Assembly: GCA_963845675.1 (NCBI GenBank)
Contig: CAWJSX010000001.1
Span: 930,001 to 994,000, forward strand
Source: CAWJMD01 sp963845675
GTDB lineage: Bacteria > Actinomycetota > Actinomycetes > Actinomycetales > CAWJMD01
DNA: 64,000 nt
Reading direction: 5' to 3'
Notes under the pieces: model-generated
Told to the model about the DNA's origin: nothing
What the model saw: only the letters and a program-made list of their open reading frames with translations
Databases searched by the model: none
In this document: positions 25,146 to 35,704 of the stretch, one piece after another
How positions within the stretch are numbered: position 1 is the stretch's first letter
Layout: each line of letters begins with the position of its first letter
Program-made: the position numbers and the translations under genes

Positions 25146-26110
25146 GTCGCCACCTCCGTCACGCTCTCCACGTCGAACCGCTCCCCGGGGCGAGGTCGCA
25201 CGCCGCGCGCCCAGTCGGCTGCGGGCATCGCCTTCTTGCCGGCCGGCTGCACCGTGTCGAGCACCAGCGGGACCGAGCCCGTTCCCACCAGGACACGGCC
25301 GTCGTCCACGACGACCTCCCCGCAGGCGAGCCGGCCGGGCCCGTCGGCGGCGCCGCCCGGGCGCCGGCACGGGAGGGCCGACCTTGACGCGCTGCCCGCG
25401 CCACAGCGTCCAGGCCCCGGGCGCCGGCGTGCACCCCCTGATCCGCCGGTCGAGCGCGAGCGCTGGGTGGGTCCAGTCGAGCCGGGCGTCGTCCACCGTG
25501 AGCTTGGGTGCGAGCGACACGCCGTCGGCCGGCTGCGGGACGGGATGCAGCGCACCGTCCTCCAGCCCGTCGAGGGTCGAGGCGAGCAGACCGGCGCCGG
25601 CCTCGGCCAGCCGACCGAGCAGGTCACCGGCGGTGTCGCGGGACCCCACGGTCTCGGTCAGCGTCCCGAGCACGGGCCCGGTGTCCATGCCCTGCTCGAG
25701 GACGAAGGTGGTGGCACCGGTGACCTCGTCACCCGCGATCAGCGCGTGCTGCACCGGTGCGGCTCCGCGCCAGGCGGGAGCAGCGAGAAGTGGAGGTTGA
25801 CCCAACCGCGTGGCGGGACGGCGAGCACGCGCGCGGGCACCAGGTGCCCGTACGCGACCACGGCGCAGCAGTCCGGCGCGAGCTCGGTGAGCCGCTCGAC
25901 GAACGCGGGGTCGGACGGACGGTCGGGGGTGAGCAGCTCGAGCCCCTCGGCCATCGCGACCTCCGCGACCGGGCTCGGCACGGCGCGCCGCCCGCGGCCC
26001 GCGCGCGCCTCGGGTCGGGTCAGGACCGCGACCACCTCGTGCCGCGACGCCAGCAGCGCCCGCAGGGACGGGACGGCGGGCTCGGGGGTTCCCGCGAAGA
26101 CGACTCGCAC
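25142..26110 (-). CDS. fmt: Methionyl-tRNA formyltransferase, two frame breaks
   Basis: Formylates initiator Met-tRNA using 10-formyl-THF. Starts at GTG 26110 (MRVVFAGTPEPAVPSLRALL). The N-terminal domain reads to WVNLHFSLLP, then loses one base near 25783; the next frame gives WRGAAPVQHALIAGDEVTG and LEQGMDTGPVL. A second break near 25360 leads to DTVQPAGKKAMPAADWARG and the stop. Catalytic features of the family (HFSLLP, the GD and Asp region) are all present once the frames are joined. def lies 2 bases upstream. The breaks most likely reflect sequence errors. Confidence 0.9.
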
Positions 26111-26112
26111 CG

Positions 26113-26658
26113 TCAGAGAGCCCGGCCGAACGTGGCGTGCGGGCTGAGCCTGACCTGCGGCACAGGCGCACCGGCCCACTCCGCCTCACGGATCGCCTTC
26201 ATCGCGGCCTTGCGCGTCGCAGGATCCAGCCGGTCGACGAAGAGGATGCCGTCGAGGTGGTCGGTCTCGTGCTGGATGGCGCGGGCCAGCTTGGCCGTGC
26301 CCTCGACCACGAGGGGTTCGCCGTACATGTCCTGGCCGCGCGCGACCACGTGCGCCGCCCGCACGGTGTCGAACATGAGGCCCGGGATCGACAGGCACCC
26401 CTCCTCGCCGTCCTGGCACTCCTCGCCCAGGTCCAGCACGGGGTTGACGAGGTGACCGAGCTCGCCCTCCACGTAGTACGTGAAGACGCGCAGCGAGACG
26501 CCGATCTGCGGGGCCGCGAGCCCGGCGCCGGGGGCGTCGAGCATCGTCTCCTCGAGGTCTCGCACGAGCTGGCGGATCTGCCGGTCGAAGTCGACGACGG
26601 GCTCGGCCTTGGTGCGGAGCACGGGGTCGCCGAACAGGCGGATCGGCTGGATGGTCAC
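26113..26658 (-). CDS. def: Peptide deformylase
   Basis: 181 residues, ATG 26658. Removes the N-formyl group from nascent proteins, so it acts after Fmt in the same pathway. All three motifs are present: GAGLAAPQIG, EGCLSIPG (metal cysteine) and QHETDHLDGILF (two metal histidines and the catalytic glutamate). It is adjacent to fmt, two bases apart. A C-terminal extension of about 25 residues follows the core. Confidence 0.97.
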   Translation of the reverse strand: MTIQPIRLFGDPVLRTKAEPVVDFDRQIRQLVRDLEETMLDAPGAGLAAPQIGVSLRVFTYYVEGELGHLVNPVLDLGEECQDGEEGCLSIPGLMFDTVRAAHVVARGQDMYGEPLVVEGTAKLARAIQHETDHLDGILFVDRLDPATRKAAMKAIREAEWAGAPVPQVRLSPHATFGRAL

Positions 26659-26720
26659 GCGAGGTCCTCCGGAGGGTCGGGCGGGCTGTCCAGTCTAGGT
26701 GCGTCGCGGACCGGGGCCCG

Positions 26721-28769
26721 TCAGCCGATCTCCTCGGCCGCCATCCGCACCCTGGGGGGACGAGCAGTCTTCGCGGCCGACAGCACCGACCGTGCCGCGG
26801 CGAGTGCGCGAGCCACCGCGGGGGCCGTCGCGAGGGGTGACCGCACGAGGAGGCGCTGCTGCTCCTCCCCCGTCTGCCGGCCGTCCTCGACGGGCACCGG
26901 GCCGAGCACCTCAGCCCCGTCCGGCAGCCGCAGGGCGGCGCGGAGTGCGGCCACGCCGTCGGGCAGGCCCACGACCTCGGCCATCACGGCGGCCGGCGGC
27001 AGGCCGAGCTCGACCCGCTCCGCGAGCTCGCGGCCGGCGTGCCCGGCGTGGTCCCACCGCACCAGTGCCTGGACGGCGGGCAGGGAGGCCTCCCCCACGA
27101 TGACGACGCGTCCCCCCTCCCCGTCGGGTCGCACCAGGGCCGCCGCAGCGGTCCACCGGCGCAGCGCCTCCTCGGACGCCCGCAGGTCGGGCCGCGAGAG
27201 CGGCGCCCAGGCGTCGAGGAGGAGTGCGGCGGTGTAGCCGCCCTCCGCGACGGGCTCGGCGCCGGGTGTCGCCAGCACGAGGGCGGGCGTGCCGGGCACC
27301 TGGGCGAGCACGCCGCCGTCCCGCCCGCTGGTGCGGACGGGGACGCCGGGCAGTGCCCGTCCCAGCTCCTCGGCCGTGCGTGCGGCGCCGACCGTGACCG
27401 AGCGCCAGCGCCGGCCGTCGCAGACGCGGCAGGCCCACCCGCTCGCGATCCGCGCGCACCAGCCGCAGGTGGGCTGCGACGAGCCGCTCGGGAGCCCGAG
27501 CGGGCCGTGGCACGTGGCGCACCGGGCCGGTGCCCGGCAGGTCTGGCACGCGAGGGCCGGCACGTAGCCGGCACGGGGCACCTGCACGAGGACGGGGCCG
27601 GTCTCCAGGGCCGTGCGCGCCGTGCGCAGGGCCAGGCTCGGGATGCGGGCCGTGCGGGCCGCGGGATCACGCAGGTCGTCGTCCCCGGACACCACGACCC
27701 GAGGGACCCGGCGGCGCACCTGCGCCCGGTCGGCGTGCACCGAGCGGGCCCAGCCGGAGGCGACGAGCTGCTCGGCGTCCACGCTGCGGCTGAGGCCCCC
27801 GAACAGGGCGGCGGCCCCCGCCTGCTCGGCACGGACACGCAGCACGTCACGCGAGTGCGGGTAGGGCGCCCGCGGTTCGGCGTGCAGGTCGTCGCCGTCG
27901 TCCCAGCAGACGACCAGGCCGAGGTCACGCACGGGGGCGAGCACGGCGGACCGGGTGCCGACCACGATGCGGGCGGTGCCACGGCGCGCGGCCAGGAACG
28001 CCGCGTAGCGCGGCCCTGCCCCGAGATCGGCTGAGAGGCGGACGGTGTGGTCGGCCGCTCCCAGCGCTCCGAGCGCCGACGCCACGCGGTCGACGTCGCG
28101 GCCGTCGGGGACCACGACGAGCGCACCTCGTCCGGCGGACGCCGCCGTGGCGGCCGCGACAGCCAGCTCGTGCGGCCAGCCGGGTTCCCCGGGCAGGGCC
28201 GTCCAGACGGCACGGGGCGCCTGGCCGTCTGCGACCCGGGAGAGGAACGCCTCCCCGCCGCGGTAGGTCCCCCACGCCTCCGGGTCCGGCGCCGGCAGCG
28301 GGATCGGCTCCGCCCCGGGGGCACGCTTCTCCGTCGCACCGTGACGCGGCGGCACCGCGAGTCGCAGCACGTCGGCGAGCGTCCCGGCGCACGCGTCCGC
28401 GACCGCGCGCGCCGCGCGCAGCACCTCCGGGTCGAGCACGGGCTCGGCGGAGGGGACCCTGCGCAGGGGTGACAGCGCCCCGACGTGGTCGGTGTCGGCG
28501 GCGCGTTCGACCACGTACCCGGTTGCCTCGGCCCCTGCGAACCGCACCACGCAGCGGGCACCCGGGACGGCGGTCTCGGCCATCGACTCGGGCACCAGGT
28601 AGTCGAACAGGCGGTCAAGGTGCGGCAGGGGCACGTCGAGGACGACCCGCGCGACCGGGTCGACCGCGGCCGCGCCCTCCACCGGACGTGGCCTGCGGCC
28701 ACGCACGGACGAGCGCAGGAGCTCGAGCTGCTCTCCCGCGCCGTGCTCGTCAGGCTCCACGTCGCTCAC
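26721..28769 (-). CDS. priA: Probable primosomal protein PriA, helicase-degenerate actinobacterial type
   Basis: 682 residues from GTG 28769. Replication-restart factor family. An N-terminal DNA-binding domain (VARVVLDVPLPHLDRLFDYL) is followed by a helicase-like core that lacks the usual GxTGSGKT loop (region reads AVAAATAASAGRGALVVVPD). It retains a two-zinc cysteine cluster: ACQTCRAPARCATCHGPLG and PTCGWCARIASGWACRVCDG. Loss of the ATPase motif is known for actinobacterial PriA, which is thought to act without helicase activity. Between metK (56 bases) and def (62 bases). Confidence 0.9.
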   Translation of the reverse strand: MSDVEPDEHGAGEQLELLRSSVRGRRPRPVEGAAAVDPVARVVLDVPLPHLDRLFDYLVPESMAETAVPGARCVVRFAGAEATGYVVERAADTDHVGALSPLRRVPSAEPVLDPEVLRAARAVADACAGTLADVLRLAVPPRHGATEKRAPGAEPIPLPAPDPEAWGTYRGGEAFLSRVADGQAPRAVWTALPGEPGWPHELAVAAATAASAGRGALVVVPDGRDVDRVASALGALGAADHTVRLSADLGAGPRYAAFLAARRGTARIVVGTRSAVLAPVRDLGLVVCWDDGDDLHAEPRAPYPHSRDVLRVRAEQAGAAALFGGLSRSVDAEQLVASGWARSVHADRAQVRRRVPRVVVSGDDDLRDPAARTARIPSLALRTARTALETGPVLVQVPRAGYVPALACQTCRAPARCATCHGPLGLPSGSSQPTCGWCARIASGWACRVCDGRRWRSVTVGAARTAEELGRALPGVPVRTSGRDGGVLAQVPGTPALVLATPGAEPVAEGGYTAALLLDAWAPLSRPDLRASEEALRRWTAAAALVRPDGEGGRVVIVGEASLPAVQALVRWDHAGHAGRELAERVELGLPPAAVMAEVVGLPDGVAALRAALRLPDGAEVLGPVPVEDGRQTGEEQQRLLVRSPLATAPAVARALAAARSVLSAAKTARPPRVRMAAEEIG

Positions 28770-28825
28770 GCCGACATCCCACCAGAGCCCCCCGACCCCG
28801 AGGTCGGGGGACGGTCCGGGGGCCG

Positions 28826-30025
<1,200 letters not shown>

Positions 30026-30080
30026 CGGTTCTCCCCTGGTGTGCGAGCGCGAGCGCGCTGCGGCAATGGTTCGCGATCGG

Positions 30081-31361
30081 TCACTGTAGCCGGGGGAGGA
30101 CCGCGTCCCACACGAGATCGGAGACCTCCACCTTGCTGACGGGGCCCACGTGGGTCGATCCGCCCCGTGCGTCCAGGATCGTCACGGTGTTGTGGTCGGT
30201 GCCGAAGCCCTTGCCGTCCCCGACCTCGTTGACGACCAGCAGGTCGCAGCCCTTGCGCGCCAGCTTCTGCCGGGCGTGGTCCAGCACGCTCCCCTGCAGG
30301 TCGCCGGTCTCGGCTGCGAACCCGACCACCACCTGCCCGTCCCGTCGCCGGTCGGCGGCGAGGTCGGCCAGCACGTCGGGGTTGCGCACGAGCTCGATCG
30401 TGGGGGCGCTGTCGTCGGAGGCGTTCTTCTTGATCTTGTGGGCGGCGGGATCGGCCGGACGGAAGTCGGCCACCGCGGCCGCCATCACCACCACGTCGGC
30501 GTCGGAGGCGTGCTTGGTCATCGCCTGCTGCAGCTCCAGGGCGGTGCGCACCGGCACCACCTCGACTCCCGCGGGGTCGGGCAGCGAGCCGCCCTCCGAG
30601 GTCGCGGTGTTGGCCGCCACCAGGGTGACGCGCGCCCCGCGGGCCGCGGCGGTCTGCGCCAGCGCGTAGCCCTGCCGTCCGGACGAGCGGTTGCCGAGGT
30701 AGCGCACGGGGTCGATCGGCTCGCGCGTGCCGCCCGCGCTGACCAGGACATGGCGGCCGGCGAGGTCGTTCCTGTGCTGGGACGTCGCGTGCGGGCCCGG
30801 CGACGTGAGCAGCGCCGTCGCCGCGGCGTAGATCTCCTCGGGCTCCGGCAGCCGGCCCGGCCCCGTGTCGACGCCGGTCAGGCGTCCCCACGCAGGGTCG
30901 AGGACGTGGGCGCCGCGCTCGCGCAGCGTCGCGACGTTGGCGACGGTCGCGGGGTGCTCCCACATCTCGGTGTGCATGGCCGGGGCGAAGAGCACCGGGC
31001 ACCGCGCGGTGAGAAGGGTGCTGGTCAGCAGGTCGTCCGCCAGCCCGTGGGCGGCCTTCGCCAGGAGGTCCGCCGTCGCCGGCGCGACGACGACCAGGTC
31101 GGCGTGCTGCCCGAGGCGCACGTGCTGGACCTCGGGCACGTCGGAGAAGACGTCGGTCGTGACCTTCTGCCCCGACAGCGCCTCCCACGTCGGGGCGCCG
31201 ACGAACCGCAGCGCCGCGGCGGTCGGGACGACCCGGACGCGGAAGCCGCTCTCGGTGAGCAGCCGCAGCAGGCTGCACGCCTTGTAGGCGGCGATCCCCC
31301 CGGCCACGCCGAGGACCACCTGCTGCGGCGGGACGGCGCCCGCGACGCCGTCCGACGTCAT
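30081..31361 (-). CDS. coaBC: Bifunctional phosphopantothenoylcysteine decarboxylase / phosphopantothenate--cysteine ligase
   Basis: 426 residues, ATG 31361. Two steps of coenzyme A synthesis. The N-terminal CoaC flavoprotein domain (about 1-190) shows LGVAGGIAAYKACSLLRLL, VVAPATADLLAKAAHGLADD and the PAMHTEMWEHPA segment. The C-terminal CoaB domain begins at HVLVSAGGTREPIDPVRYLG and has GVEVVPVRTALELQQAM and KIKKNASD. Five bases separate its start from the rpoZ stop, so rpoZ-coaBC are in one transcript. Confidence 0.97.
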   Translation of the reverse strand: MTSDGVAGAVPPQQVVLGVAGGIAAYKACSLLRLLTESGFRVRVVPTAAALRFVGAPTWEALSGQKVTTDVFSDVPEVQHVRLGQHADLVVVAPATADLLAKAAHGLADDLLTSTLLTARCPVLFAPAMHTEMWEHPATVANVATLRERGAHVLDPAWGRLTGVDTGPGRLPEPEEIYAAATALLTSPGPHATSQHRNDLAGRHVLVSAGGTREPIDPVRYLGNRSSGRQGYALAQTAAARGARVTLVAANTATSEGGSLPDPAGVEVVPVRTALELQQAMTKHASDADVVVMAAAVADFRPADPAAHKIKKNASDDSAPTIELVRNPDVLADLAADRRRDGQVVVGFAAETGDLQGSVLDHARQKLARKGCDLLVVNEVGDGKGFGTDHNTVTILDARGGSTHVGPVSKVEVSDLVWDAVLPRLQ

Positions 31362-31366
31362 GCGCG

Positions 31367-31630
31367 TCAGCCCTCGGTGGGCTCGCAGGTCAGCAGCCCC
31401 GAGTTGATCTCGCGGAGCGCGACCGACAGCGGCTTCTCCTGCACGTGCGTCTCGACCAGCGGCCCGACGTACTCGAGCAGGCCCTCGGAGAGCTGCGAGT
31501 AGTAGGCGTTGATCTGGCGGGCGCGCTTGGCGCCGTAGATCACCAGCGCGTACTTCGAGTCGGCGGCCTGCAGCAGGTCGTCGATCGGCGGGTTGGTGAT
31601 GCCCTCGGGGCGTGCAGTGGTTCCGGACAC
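31367..31630 (-). CDS. rpoZ: RNA polymerase omega subunit
   Basis: 87 residues, GTG start. Small assembly subunit of RNA polymerase. Typical features: NPPIDDLLQAADSKYALVIY, KRARQINAYYSQL, then EKPLSVALREINSGLL. Located between gmk and coaBC, the usual actinobacterial order. Confidence 0.97.
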   Translation of the reverse strand: MSGTTARPEGITNPPIDDLLQAADSKYALVIYGAKRARQINAYYSQLSEGLLEYVGPLVETHVQEKPLSVALREINSGLLTCEPTEG

Positions 31631-31675
31631 GCGGTTTCTCCAGATTCGGTGGGGGTCGTCTCGTCCGTGCTGGTG

Positions 31676-32252
31676 CTACTCCGGACGCAGACCCATCAAG
31701 TGTACGAGATCGTCGGTCGCTTGCCGAACGTCAGCGTTGACCACGGTCACGTCGAACTCGGACTCGGCGGCCATCTCGACCCGCGCGGTGGTCAGCCGGC
31801 GCTCCCGCTCGGCCTCCGACTCGGTGCCCCGGCCGACGAGCCGGCGCACCAGCTCGTCCCAGCTGGGCGGCGCGAGGAACACGAACAGCGCCTCCGGCAT
31901 CGACGCCTTGACCTGCCGGGCGCCCTGCAGGTCGATCTCCAGCAGAGCGGGCCGGCCGTCCTCGAGGACGGACTGCACCGGGCCACGCGGCGTGCCGTAG
32001 CGGTTGCGGCCGTGCACGACGGCCCACTCCAGCAGCTCGCCGGACTCGACCATCGCGTCGAAGGCCGCGTCGTCGACGAAGTGGTAGTGCACGCCGTCCT
32101 GCTCCCCCGGCCGCGGGGGTCCGAGTGGTCGCCGACACCGACAGCCACACGTCGGGGTAGCGAGCGCGGATGTCGGCGGAGACGGTGCCCTTGCCGACGG
32201 CGGTCGGTCCCGCGAGCACCGTGAGACGGGCCGGACGGGTGTCCTGCGCCAC
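31676..32252 (-). CDS. gmk: Guanylate kinase, one frame break
   Basis: GMP to GDP phosphorylation, essential for nucleotide supply. GTG 32252 gives MAQDTRPARLTVLAGPTAVGK with the P-loop GPTAVGKGT. The frame breaks near 32110 in a run of five C; removing one base restores PRPGEQDGVHYHFVDDAAF, the conserved GMP-binding stretch. The rest (ESGELLEWAVVHGRNRYGTP, LLEIDLQGARQVK) is intact to the stop. An essential gene with a one-base break is most likely a sequence error. Two bases after mihF. Confidence 0.93.
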
Positions 32253-32254
32253 CG

Positions 32255-32569
32255 TCAGCGGTCGAAGCGCTCGACGAGCGCCTTGGCCTGGTGCGTGCCG
32301 AGGCCGCGGACGCGCCGCGACTCCGAGATGCCGATCTCGTCCATGATCTGGCGCGCGCGCACCTTGCCCACCCCGGGGAGCGACTCCAGCAGCGCACTGA
32401 CCTTCATCTTGCCCACCGCGTCGTCGGCCTGGCCCTCGGCGATGACGTCGGCCAGCGACCCCTGCGCGTACTTCAGGCGGTTCTTGACCTGTGCGCGCGT
32501 GCGGCGAGCCTCCTTGGCCTTCTCGGTAGCGGCGGCGCGCTGCTCGGGGGTCAGTGGTGGCAGTGCCAC
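32255..32569 (-). CDS. mihF: Integration host factor, actinobacterial type (mIHF)
   Basis: 104 residues from GTG 32569, with GAGG seven bases upstream. DNA-bending nucleoid protein particular to Actinobacteria, with an N-terminal helix rich in Ala/Lys/Arg and a helix-two-turn-helix: LPGVGKVRARQIMDEIGI and RRVRGLGTHQAKALVERF. It is followed by gmk after two bases. In relatives pyrF is normally the next gene upstream; here a subtilase and an SDR intervene. Confidence 0.95.
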   Translation of the reverse strand: MALPPLTPEQRAAATEKAKEARRTRAQVKNRLKYAQGSLADVIAEGQADDAVGKMKVSALLESLPGVGKVRARQIMDEIGISESRRVRGLGTHQAKALVERFDR

Positions 32570-32719
32570 GAAGTCACCTCTGGCGTGGTCCGGTCGGGCG
32601 GTCCAGGCTGCTGCGAGCCGGCTGGATGGTCTCGGTGAACCTAGCGACTGGCGGCGACGACAGGCAATGCCGGGGGTCGGCATCCGGGTGAAGCGGGGTG
32701 GCCCACGTCGCCGGACGAC

Positions 32720-32755
32720 CACGGGGCCGGCTGGTGACGCCCAGCCGGCCCCGTG
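32720..32755 (-). terminator. Terminator hairpin after the subtilase gene
   Basis: CACGGGGCCGGCTGG (32720-32734) pairs perfectly with 32741-32755 around loop TGACGC, a 15-bp stem beginning 14 bases after the subtilase stop. No T-run. It separates the subtilase from mihF. The remainder of 32570-32719 should hold the mihF promoter; I see no clear boxes. Confidence 0.75.
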
Positions 32756-32768
32756 CCCCCTGCTCCGA

Positions 32769-33827
32769 TCAGCTGTTGACAGCCGCCAGGGCGTCGACGA
32801 TGCCGTGGCCGTAGGCCGGGGTGTAGGTGCCGCGCGTGCCCGCGCCGGGGGTGACGGCGGTGGTGAGCAGCGCGCTCTCCACCTGCGCGACGCTGCGGCC
32901 CTGGGCGTAGAGCAGCGCCGCGACGCCGGCCACGTGCGGGGTGGCCATGGAGGTGCCGGCGTAGGCGTCGTAGTCGGCCTGGCCGCAGCCGGCCGACCCG
33001 GTGCCGCGGGGGACGGTCGACCAGATGTCGTCGTCGCACGCCGTCAGGCCGGCGCCGCCGGGGCCGGACATCGATCGGCGGTCGGCCTTGTTCGGCAGCT
33101 CGGAGTACCAGGCCTTGACGCCGCGGCGGTCGGTCGCGCCGATGCAGACGGCGGCGCTGTTGAACGCGGGGTCGTTGCACAGCGCGGTCGAGCTGTTGCC
33201 CGCCGCCGCCACGGTGAGCACGCCCTTGGACCTGGCGTAGGCGATGGCGTCGGCCATCTCCGAGTCGAGGCCGGAGATCGAGAAGATCTGCCCGCCCGGG
33301 ATCGAGCCCAGTGACAGGTTCACGACGTCCGCGCCGTTGTCGGTCGCCCAGCGGATGCCGTCCGCGATGTCCTCGGATGAGCCGGACCCGTCCTCGAGCA
33401 CCTTCACGGGCAGGATCTTGGCGTTCGGGGCGACACCGACGACGCCGATGCCGTTGCCACGCGCCGCGGCGATGGTGCCCGCCACGTGGGTGCCGTGCTC
33501 GTCGCCGTTGTTGACCCCGTCCGGACCCTTGAAGTCGCCGTTGCCGCACGGACGCTGGTTCGCCGGGCAGTCGGTGAACGTGGCGCCCTGCAGGACCTGG
33601 CCCTGCAGGTCGGGCTGGGAGAAGTCGATGCCGGTGTCCACGACGGCCACCACGGCGCCGGTGCCGGTGCTCTTGGCCCAGGCCTGCTCGGCCTTGATCT
33701 GCTGGAGTCCCCACAGCTTGCCGTAGAGCGGGTCGTTGGTGCTCGCGTGTGCCGCTCCGGACGACAGGACGCCCACCAGGGCGAGGCTGCCGGCCGCGAG
33801 AGCGCCGGTGAGTCCACGAAGTCGCAT
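32769..33827 (-). CDS. Secreted S8 subtilisin-like serine protease
   Basis: 352 residues. Signal peptide MRLRGLTGALAAGSLALVG to about residue 28 (GAAHA/ST), so exported. Catalytic triad: Asp in VVAVVDTGIDFSQPDLQG, His in DEHGTHVAGTIAA, Ser in GTSMATPHVAGVAALL; oxyanion Asn in TVAAAGNSS. Short for the family, with almost no propeptide (about 25 residues between signal and catalytic domain) and no C-terminal domain. Several cysteines suggest disulfides. It stands alone with its own structured leader and terminator, and sits between genes that are normally neighbours. Likely a nutritional or housekeeping protease. Confidence 0.94.
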   Translation of the reverse strand: MRLRGLTGALAAGSLALVGVLSSGAAHASTNDPLYGKLWGLQQIKAEQAWAKSTGTGAVVAVVDTGIDFSQPDLQGQVLQGATFTDCPANQRPCGNGDFKGPDGVNNGDEHGTHVAGTIAAARGNGIGVVGVAPNAKILPVKVLEDGSGSSEDIADGIRWATDNGADVVNLSLGSIPGGQIFSISGLDSEMADAIAYARSKGVLTVAAAGNSSTALCNDPAFNSAAVCIGATDRRGVKAWYSELPNKADRRSMSGPGGAGLTACDDDIWSTVPRGTGSAGCGQADYDAYAGTSMATPHVAGVAALLYAQGRSVAQVESALLTTAVTPGAGTRGTYTPAYGHGIVDALAAVNS

Positions 33828-33835
33828 GTGTCTGA

Positions 33836-33904
33836 CCTTTCGGGTCGTCGATCGTGTCGGCGCGGGAGAACCCGCACCGACTCAACGACCACAGGCCCGA
33901 AAGG
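33836..33904 (-). promoter_or_regulatory. Nested inverted repeats in the subtilase leader
   Basis: The stretch before the subtilase ATG folds as a long stem: CCTTTCGGG (33836-33844) pairs with 33896-33904, GTCGT with 33885-33889, and GTCGGCGCGGG (33856-33866) with 33871-33881 (one mismatch) around AGAA. The leader end may lie close to the ribosome binding site. It could be an RNA control element or an operator; I do not recognise it as a known riboswitch. Confidence 0.5.
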
Positions 33905-33977
33905 GTACGAAAACGACCGTTTCCTGGTGCCGCGCGCCAGGCCGCCGTGCCGCGTGAGCCCGGCACCGGCGCCGGGG

Positions 33978-34736
33978 CTATGCGGTGGACCAGCCCCCGT
34001 CCGCCGTCACCATGGCGCCGTTGACGTCGGAGGCCTCGTCACTCAGCAGCCACGAGATGAGCGTCGCGATCTCGTCGGGCTGTGCTGTCCGGCGCATCGT
34101 GGCCATCGACAGCTGGGCCTTCCCCATCGCCCACTCCGACTGCGGCGACGCGGTCGACATGATCGCCGTCTCGACCGGCCCGGGCAGCACGGCGTTCGAG
34201 CGGATGTTCTCGTCGCCGTAGAAGTAGGCGACGCTCTTCACCAGCCCGAGCACGCCGTGCTTGGACGCGGTGTACGCGACACCCGAGGCTCCCGCGCCCA
34301 GGGACGCCTTCGACGCGACCGTGACGACGGCACCGTGCCCCGACGCCTGCATCAGGGGCAGCACCGCCCGCGTCAGGCGCATCACACCGGTGAGGTTGAC
34401 GTCGAGGACCCGGTTCCACGTCTCGTCGTCGACCTCGGTGAGCGGCAGGAAGTGGTCCATGATCCCGGCGACGTTGGCGAGCAGGTCGACCTGCGCACCT
34501 GCCGCGGCGACGAGACGGTCGACGTCCGCCTGCACCGTCACGTCGGCCAGCACCAGGTCGGCGCTCACGCCGGCCTCCGACAGGGCCTTGCCGGTCTCGG
34601 ACATCGCGTCACCGTCCACGTCGCACCCGACGACCTGTGCCCCCTCCTGGGCGAGCCGCAGCACGGTCGCCCGCCCGATCCCGTTCGCGGCCCCGGTGAC
34701 CAGCGCCACCTTGTCCACGTGCCGGCTGGTGTCCAT
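33978..34736 (-). CDS. Short-chain dehydrogenase/reductase
   Basis: 252 residues from ATG 34736, with GGAG six bases upstream. Classical SDR: NAD(P)-binding VALVTGAANGIGRATVL, LLANVAGIMDH (NAG-type motif), catalytic Ser in VASKAS, Tyr and Lys in YTASKHGVLGLV, and the C-terminal VTADGGW. Asp in GCDVDGD after strand 2 suggests NAD preference. Substrate unknown. It starts 92 bases after pyrF and may be read through from the pyr operon. Confidence 0.9.
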   Translation of the reverse strand: MDTSRHVDKVALVTGAANGIGRATVLRLAQEGAQVVGCDVDGDAMSETGKALSEAGVSADLVLADVTVQADVDRLVAAAGAQVDLLANVAGIMDHFLPLTEVDDETWNRVLDVNLTGVMRLTRAVLPLMQASGHGAVVTVASKASLGAGASGVAYTASKHGVLGLVKSVAYFYGDENIRSNAVLPGPVETAIMSTASPQSEWAMGKAQLSMATMRRTAQPDEIATLISWLLSDEASDVNGAMVTADGGWSTA

Positions 34737-34828
34737 GGCGGTCTCCGATCCCGCGGCCACCCGGCGCGGCCGCCCGCCCCGACGCTAGGTGCCCACGCGT
34801 GCGTCGTCCGGTGCCGAAGGTCCCGAGG

Positions 34829-35704
34829 TCAGGAGCCGAGGGCAGCCGCGCACTCGTCTGCCGTGCGCCTGGCCGCCTCCCGCAGCGCCTTCGCGTCAGG
34901 TCCAGCGCCGAGCACCTCGCGACTCGATGCCGCCAGCACGTTTGCGCGCGCCGTCCCGAACACGCGCCTCAGGTCGGCAGCCGTGGCACCCTGCGCGCCG
35001 ATACCGGGTGCCAGCAGGGGACCTCGCGCAGCAGCCAGGTCGATGCCCAGCGCCTCGACGGCCTCCCCCACGGTGGCACCGACGACCAGGCCGACGCTCC
35101 CCAGCGACGCGGGATCCGTTGCGGAGGCGGCGTTCTCGGCGGCTACGGCGTCGACCATCGCACCGGCGACCGACCGTCCGTCGGCGCACGTCGCCTGCTG
35201 CACCTGCGCACCCTCGGGGTTGGACGTCAGCCCGAGGACGAACACGCCCTTGCCCGTCATCGCGGCGAGGTCGAGGAGCGGCCGCAGCGAACCGAAACCG
35301 AGGTAGGGGCTGACGGTCACGGCGTCGCCCGCGAGCGTCGAGCTGTGACCCGCGTACGCGTCGGCGTAGGCGTCCATCGTCGAGCCGATGTCGCCCCGCT
35401 TCGCGTCGACGAGGCAGAGGGTCCCCGAGGCGCTGAGGTTGCCGACCACCTGCTCGAGGACGGCCACGCCGCGTGAGCCGTGCCGCTCGAAGAACGCCGA
35501 CTGCGGCTTGACCACGGCGACGTGGCCCGCCAGCGCATCCACGGTCCGGAGCGCGAAGGACTCCAGTCCGTCGGCGTCGTCGTCCAGCCCCCACGCGTGC
35601 AGCAGGTGCGGGTGCGGGTCGATGCCGACGCACAGTGGGCCGTGCTCGTCCATCGCCACCCGAAGCCGGGCGCCGAACGGGACCACCGGCGTGGTCTCGG
35701 TCAT
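34829..35704 (-). CDS. pyrF: Orotidine 5'-phosphate decarboxylase, type 2
   Basis: 291 residues, ATG 35704. Last step of UMP synthesis. Characteristic of the longer type: LCVGIDPHPHLLHAWGL, VVKPQSAFFERHGSRGVAVL and the catalytic LVDAKRGDIGSTMDAYA (Lys-Asp pair). Start overlaps the pyrD stop (ATGA). Last gene of the pyrimidine operon. Confidence 0.97.
   Translation of the reverse strand: MTETTPVVPFGARLRVAMDEHGPLCVGIDPHPHLLHAWGLDDDADGLESFALRTVDALAGHVAVVKPQSAFFERHGSRGVAVLEQVVGNLSASGTLCLVDAKRGDIGSTMDAYADAYAGHSSTLAGDAVTVSPYLGFGSLRPLLDLAAMTGKGVFVLGLTSNPEGAQVQQATCADGRSVAGAMVDAVAAENAASATDPASLGSVGLVVGATVGEAVEALGIDLAAARGPLLAPGIGAQGATAADLRRVFGTARANVLAASSREVLGAGPDAKALREAARRTADECAAALGS

Noticed and set aside
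30026..30080. Possible SAM riboswitch before metK
   Set aside because: Only 55 bases between coaBC and metK, no SAM aptamer features seen.
33836..33904. c-di-AMP (ydaO) riboswitch in the subtilase leader
   Set aside because: The stem is too short and lacks the conserved aptamer cores I would expect; kept only as an unnamed structured leader.
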